A DNA stretch of 11,316 bases from Frondihabitans sp. (GTDB lineage Bacteria > Actinomycetota > Actinomycetes > Actinomycetales > Microbacteriaceae). Made by a program: the position numbers and the translations under genes. The DNA lies in assembly GCA_025464735.1 (NCBI GenBank), contig JAODMX010000356.1, positions 1 through 11,316 of the forward strand, given 5' to 3'. The notes under the pieces are model-generated. The model did no database searches and was not told the origin of the DNA. It saw nothing but the letters and a program-made list of their open reading frames with translations. Within the stretch, counting starts at the first letter, position 1. Each line of letters begins with the position of its first letter. This document shows positions 8,790 to 11,316 of this stretch, piece by piece.

Positions 8790-8817
8790 AAAAAAGTTGA
8801 GCGAGATCGACTCAACT
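8790..8817 (-). terminator. Intrinsic terminator of the general stress protein gene, HAIR-like
   Basis: On the minus strand AGTTGAG (8817-8811), a 9-base loop and CTCAACT (8801-8795) are followed by a T-run (8794-8790) directly after the TAG stop at 8818-8816. This is a standard U-tailed hairpin. The same dyad also reads GTTGAGC-N7-ACTCAAC, matching the HAIR consensus at 11 of 14 positions, so a second weak HspR contact is possible. Confidence 0.7.
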
Positions 8818-9436
8818 AGTTCTTGTAGATGCCCTCGGACAGCAGCTGGGACGCCTTGGTCGCGAACTCCCCGCGCACCAAGACCTCGTACCGACCGGCT
8901 TCCATCGTCTTGACCGACGAGAAATCGCGCTGGCCCCTCGTTGCCGCGTGGCCGATGAGGCCGAAGATGCCGCCCCAGACAGCCCCGAACACGATGGCCG
9001 TGATGATCACGGCGATGAAACTCACCTTCGGAATAAAGATCCCGAAGAGCAGGCCGATGACGAGACCGAACCAGGCACCGCCGACCACACCTCGCCAGGC
9101 GGCTCTCCCGTTCGTCAGACGACCCGACACGTTCTCCACGGTACGGATGTCGTGCCCGACGATCGACACGTTCTGCACCGGGAAGCCTTCGTCAGAAAGA
9201 TGATCGACCGCCCGCTGAGCGTCTTCGTACTTCGTGTACGTCGCGACGACCTGGGGGTAGGAGCCACCCACGAAGGCACCGACACCGCCCAGTGATTCTG
9301 CGGCGGATCCGGTGGTCTCGGCCGCCTTCGGCGCGGGGCTCTTCTCGGTCGGAGAAGTGGATCCGGTCGGGGCGTACTCGCCGTAGGCGGGGCGCTCTGG
9401 GCGCTCGGGCCGTTCGGGATCGTTCTCGTTCGCCAT
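8816..9436 (-). CDS. General stress protein (YflT/17M-like) with two membrane segments
   Basis: 206 residues from ATG 9436, chosen for its GAGGAGA ribosome site; the frame stays open to 9643 but that extension has no start signal and reads as non-protein-like sequence. The N-terminus is a polar, disordered tail with three PER repeats (about 8-16) and many Pro/Ser/Thr. A general-stress domain follows from about residue 58: YPQVVATYTKYEDAQRAVDHL (shown here in part; 60-80), then NVSIVGHDI (89-97). Two glycine-rich hydrophobic helices lie at about 117-135 and 140-163. The C-terminus resumes a short beta-rich tail (RYEVLVRGEF, 182-191). Related proteins are induced by general stress in Gram-positive bacteria, but their biochemical function is unknown. 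It precedes clpC on the same strand but is separated by a terminator. Confidence 0.75.
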   Translation of the reverse strand: MANENDPERPERPERPAYGEYAPTGSTSPTEKSPAPKAAETTGSAAESLGGVGAFVGGSYPQVVATYTKYEDAQRAVDHLSDEGFPVQNVSIVGHDIRTVENVSGRLTNGRAAWRGVVGGAWFGLVIGLLFGIFIPKVSFIAVIITAIVFGAVWGGIFGLIGHAATRGQRDFSSVKTMEAGRYEVLVRGEFATKASQLLSEGIYKN

Positions 9437-9440
9437 GATG

Positions 9441-9447
9441 TCTCCTC
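9441..9447 (-). promoter_or_regulatory. Ribosome binding site deciding the stress protein start
   Basis: GAGGAGA on the minus strand lies 4 bases before ATG 9436, a strong Shine-Dalgarno match. It rules against the longer in-frame extension to 9643. Confidence 0.7.
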
Positions 9448-9463
9448 GTGATCGAAAGCTCGT

Positions 9464-9469
9464 GTACCC
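9464..9469 (-). promoter_or_regulatory. Possible sigma-B-type -10 box for the stress gene
   Basis: GGGTAC on the minus strand lies 27 bases before ATG 9436 and matches the -10 form used by sigma-B-type factors of Streptomyces (GGGTAC/T). A GGAAAC hexamer lies 12 bases further upstream, too close for a normal -35. The rest of the gap to 9561 holds only a weak CCGTG/CACGG hairpin (9513-9529) after the tetR stop. Confidence 0.3.
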
Positions 9470-9561
9470 CAGAGTGGCCGAGTTTCCTGACGATTGGGGG
9501 AGGAGACGGAATCCGTGCCGATCCCACGGGATATGGTCGCGGGTTCGCGGGGCGAAGACCT

Positions 9562-10167
9562 CTACAGCTCGACCGTGAGCAACGGCTTGAGATACCGACG
9601 CACCTCGAGCCCCATGTCGACCGACTCCCGGTCGAGGAGCCACTGCACCTGAAGGCCGTCCATCAGGGCGATGAGGCTCTTCGCCACCCCGAGTGGGTCG
9701 ACACCCTCGGCAAGCTCTCCGCGCTCGGCGGCGACCTTCAGCGCGGCGTAGGCCGTGCCGACGGTGTAACTGTAGCGATTGACGAAGTACTCGTGGGCCG
9801 GGTGGTCGCTCGACGTCGCCTCGGCCGAGAGGATGCAGTGCAACTCGACCAGCCCCGGGATCGTCTCGTTGTAGTCGACGAGGTTCACCAGCCCGCGGAT
9901 CGTCTCGATGCCGGCCGCCGGGTCCAGGTTGATCCTCGTCCGCGCCTCGTCGTCGCGCAGCGCGAGCACACCGGCGAGCAGGTCGCTCTTGCTCGGGAAA
10001 TGGTGCAGGAGGCCGGCCTGGCTCATCCCCACCCGTTCGGCGATGTCGCGGATCGACCCACTGCGGTACCCGGAGGCCGAGAACACCTCGAATCCCGCCA
10101 GCAGGATCTCTTCACGCCGCCGAGCGGTCTTGGCGTAGCTGCCGCGCGGGCCCCCGGTCGAAGTCAT
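9562..10167 (-). CDS. TetR/AcrR-family transcriptional regulator
   Basis: 201 residues from ATG 10167, normal TetR length. The N-terminal DNA-binding domain covers about residues 12-65: RREEILLAGFEVFSASGY (17-34), then the helix-turn-helix SIRDIAERVGMSQAGLLHHF (38-57) and the conserved SKSDLL. The remaining residues form an all-helical ligand/dimer domain without recognisable specificity; it resembles TetR members often found beside glycosidase genes. The frame extends upstream to 10395, but that part overlaps the glycoside hydrolase and is not plausible protein. The start is 13 bases after the hydrolase stop on the same strand, with no terminator, so co-transcription is likely and local control of the hydrolase or a linked transporter is a reasonable guess. 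No clear Shine-Dalgarno precedes the ATG. Confidence 0.85.
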   Translation of the reverse strand: MTSTGGPRGSYAKTARRREEILLAGFEVFSASGYRSGSIRDIAERVGMSQAGLLHHFPSKSDLLAGVLALRDDEARTRINLDPAAGIETIRGLVNLVDYNETIPGLVELHCILSAEATSSDHPAHEYFVNRYSYTVGTAYAALKVAAERGELAEGVDPLGVAKSLIALMDGLQVQWLLDRESVDMGLEVRRYLKPLLTVEL

Positions 10168-10180
10168 TGGAGAAGCGTAC

Positions 10181-11316
10181 CTAGTCCCGCGGTACCGAAG
10201 TGAGTCGGATCGCCAGATACTGACGTGCGGGGAGCGGAACGCGGAACGACCCGCTGAAGGTCCCGGGAAGTCGATCGATCGTGAGGTTCCAGGTGTCGAT
10301 GACGTCAACGACGTAGTCGCGGCCGGACGGGGCGATGACATCGCGGTAGCTCGGCCGGTTGAAGCCGAAGTACGCGATGCGCACGTCGTCGCCACTGCCG
10401 CCCCAGGGAAGATCCCAGTCGCCAGGAAGCGGCTCGATCACGCCGCCCGGCACCTCGGCCGTGAGCTTCGCCAGGAAGCCGATGCGACTGGGCGACGTCC
10501 CGACGAGGACGCCCCCCTTCGACCACCAGAGCTCCTCGCGGTCGTTGAGGTAGGTCTCGCCGTGTCCGACGTAGCCGCCACGGATGGCACCCTCCCAGAA
10601 GCGCCTGGTCATCTCCTCGCCGGTGATATTGCCCCAACCCTGGTCGATGTCGCCCTCGTAGGCGCACTCATCGATGACGACGGGCTTGCCCCATTCAGCA
10701 CGCCACTCGTCGGTGTTCTCGGAGGTGCGGTAGACGTCCAGCCGCTGCATGCTGCAGTGCGTGATCCACGACTTCGAGTAGTCGTAGAAACCGAAGCAGT
10801 TGTGGATCGAGTTGAGATGCCTCGTCGGGTCGTTCTCGGTGACGATGCTTGCGAGGCGTTCCCAGTCGTCGAGGCTCTTCGCCCAGAGGAGGTCGTACTC
10901 GTTGGCCATCGACCACCACACGTTGCGGAATGCCTGGAGCCGGCGCACGACGTACTGCACGTACCGATCGTCGGCGGCGCGACCCATGTCTGAGAAGCCC
11001 CATCGGTCGTAGGCGTGGAATAGGATCAGGTCGGCCTCGATGCCGAGCTCCTCGAGCTGCAGGATCCGGCGCTCGAGGTTCGCGTAGAACGCCGGGTTCG
11101 GTCGGGTGAAGTCGAACCCCTCCTCGAGCGAGCCGTCGAACGGGTAGAGGTCGGGTTCGTTCGAATTGAACAGGTAGGCCTTGGGGAACACGGCCATGCG
11201 CATCTTCGTGAACGGCGCGTCGGCGAGGGTCCGGAGGGTCTCCTCCTGGAGGGCCTCCGGCTGGTTCGTCCACGCGTACGAGGTGGTGCCGATCGGCAGG
11301 TAACGGGTGCCGTCGG
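10181..11316 (-). CDS. Apiosidase-like glycoside hydrolase (DUF4038/DUF5605 type), 5'-truncated
   Basis: The frame stays open to the window edge; the ATG at 11203 is internal, since upstream codons read YLPIGTTSYAW and TNQPEAL, standard for the start of the DUF4038 barrel. About 377 residues are visible and the N-terminus, possibly a DUF5060-like beta domain, is missing. The barrel shows FHAYDRWGF, then WWSMANEYDLLW with the Asn-Glu pair expected for the acid/base (Glu codon 10898-10900), and VVIDECAYEGD with the likely nucleophile Glu (10667-10669). This matches the clan GH-A layout. The C-terminal DUF5605-like beta domain has VDVIDTWN and LPARQYLAIRL. The fold is confident; the substrate is not. 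Apiose-containing pectin is known only for some DUF4038 relatives (GH140). No signal peptide can be assessed. A TetR gene follows after 13 bases. Confidence 0.82.
   Translation of the reverse strand, partial: DGTRYLPIGTTSYAWTNQPEALQEETLRTLADAPFTKMRMAVFPKAYLFNSNEPDLYPFDGSLEEGFDFTRPNPAFYANLERRILQLEELGIEADLILFHAYDRWGFSDMGRAADDRYVQYVVRRLQAFRNVWWSMANEYDLLWAKSLDDWERLASIVTENDPTRHLNSIHNCFGFYDYSKSWITHCSMQRLDVYRTSENTDEWRAEWGKPVVIDECAYEGDIDQGWGNITGEEMTRRFWEGAIRGGYVGHGETYLNDREELWWSKGGVLVGTSPSRIGFLAKLTAEVPGGVIEPLPGDWDLPWGGSGDDVRIAYFGFNRPSYRDVIAPSGRDYVVDVIDTWNLTIDRLPGTFSGSFRVPLPARQYLAIRLTSVPRD

Overview
The window is about 11.3 kb of high-GC, densely packed DNA. It most likely comes from an actinobacterium of the order Micrococcales, possibly the family Microbacteriaceae. 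That placement is inferred from overall composition, GTG and TTG starts, a perfect HspR-type HAIR operator and the look of the proteins. No RNA gene, insertion sequence, CRISPR array or prophage gene was seen. No gap between genes exceeds 300 bases.

Layout. (1) 1-2297 (+): the end of a flavin-transfer operon. It holds a 5'-truncated ApbE (FAD:protein FMN transferase) overlapping by 4 bases a fusion protein of an RnfD/NqrB-like membrane domain and a ferredoxin-reductase-like FAD/NAD domain. The operon closes with a 24-bp-stem hairpin terminator. (2) 2444-5007: a 2-keto-3-deoxygluconate (KDG) module. A KDG kinase and an IclR regulator lie on the minus strand, and a KDPG aldolase diverges on the plus strand. 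Between kinase and aldolase is a perfect GTTGCA-N5-TGCAAC palindrome, a good candidate operator for the IclR protein. Kinase plus aldolase would turn KDG into KDPG and then pyruvate and glyceraldehyde-3-phosphate. (3) 5083-5994 (-): a second PfkB sugar kinase, probably a fructokinase, convergent with the aldolase across a shared hairpin. (4) 6136-9436 (-): a stress block. A two-ring AAA+ Clp unfoldase of ClpC type with a ClpP-docking LGF motif has a HAIR element directly upstream. Ahead of it is a membrane-anchored general stress protein. A 64-bp near-palindrome terminates clpC, and a U-tailed hairpin terminates the stress gene. (5) 9562-11316 (-): an apiosidase-like (DUF4038/DUF5605 type) glycoside hydrolase, truncated by the window edge, followed 13 bases later by a TetR regulator.

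The blocks work largely independently: membrane redox chemistry, uronate/KDG and hexose catabolism, heat-shock proteolysis, and plant-type glycan hydrolysis. The sugar-acid and glycosidase genes together suggest use of plant polysaccharides, but this is inference from context. The most notable points are HspR-type control of a ClpP-competent ClpC protein, a second HAIR-like dyad embedded in the neighbouring terminator at six helical turns from the first, the cysteine-free RnfD/FNR fusion lacking an obvious flavinylation motif, and the untested IclR operator.
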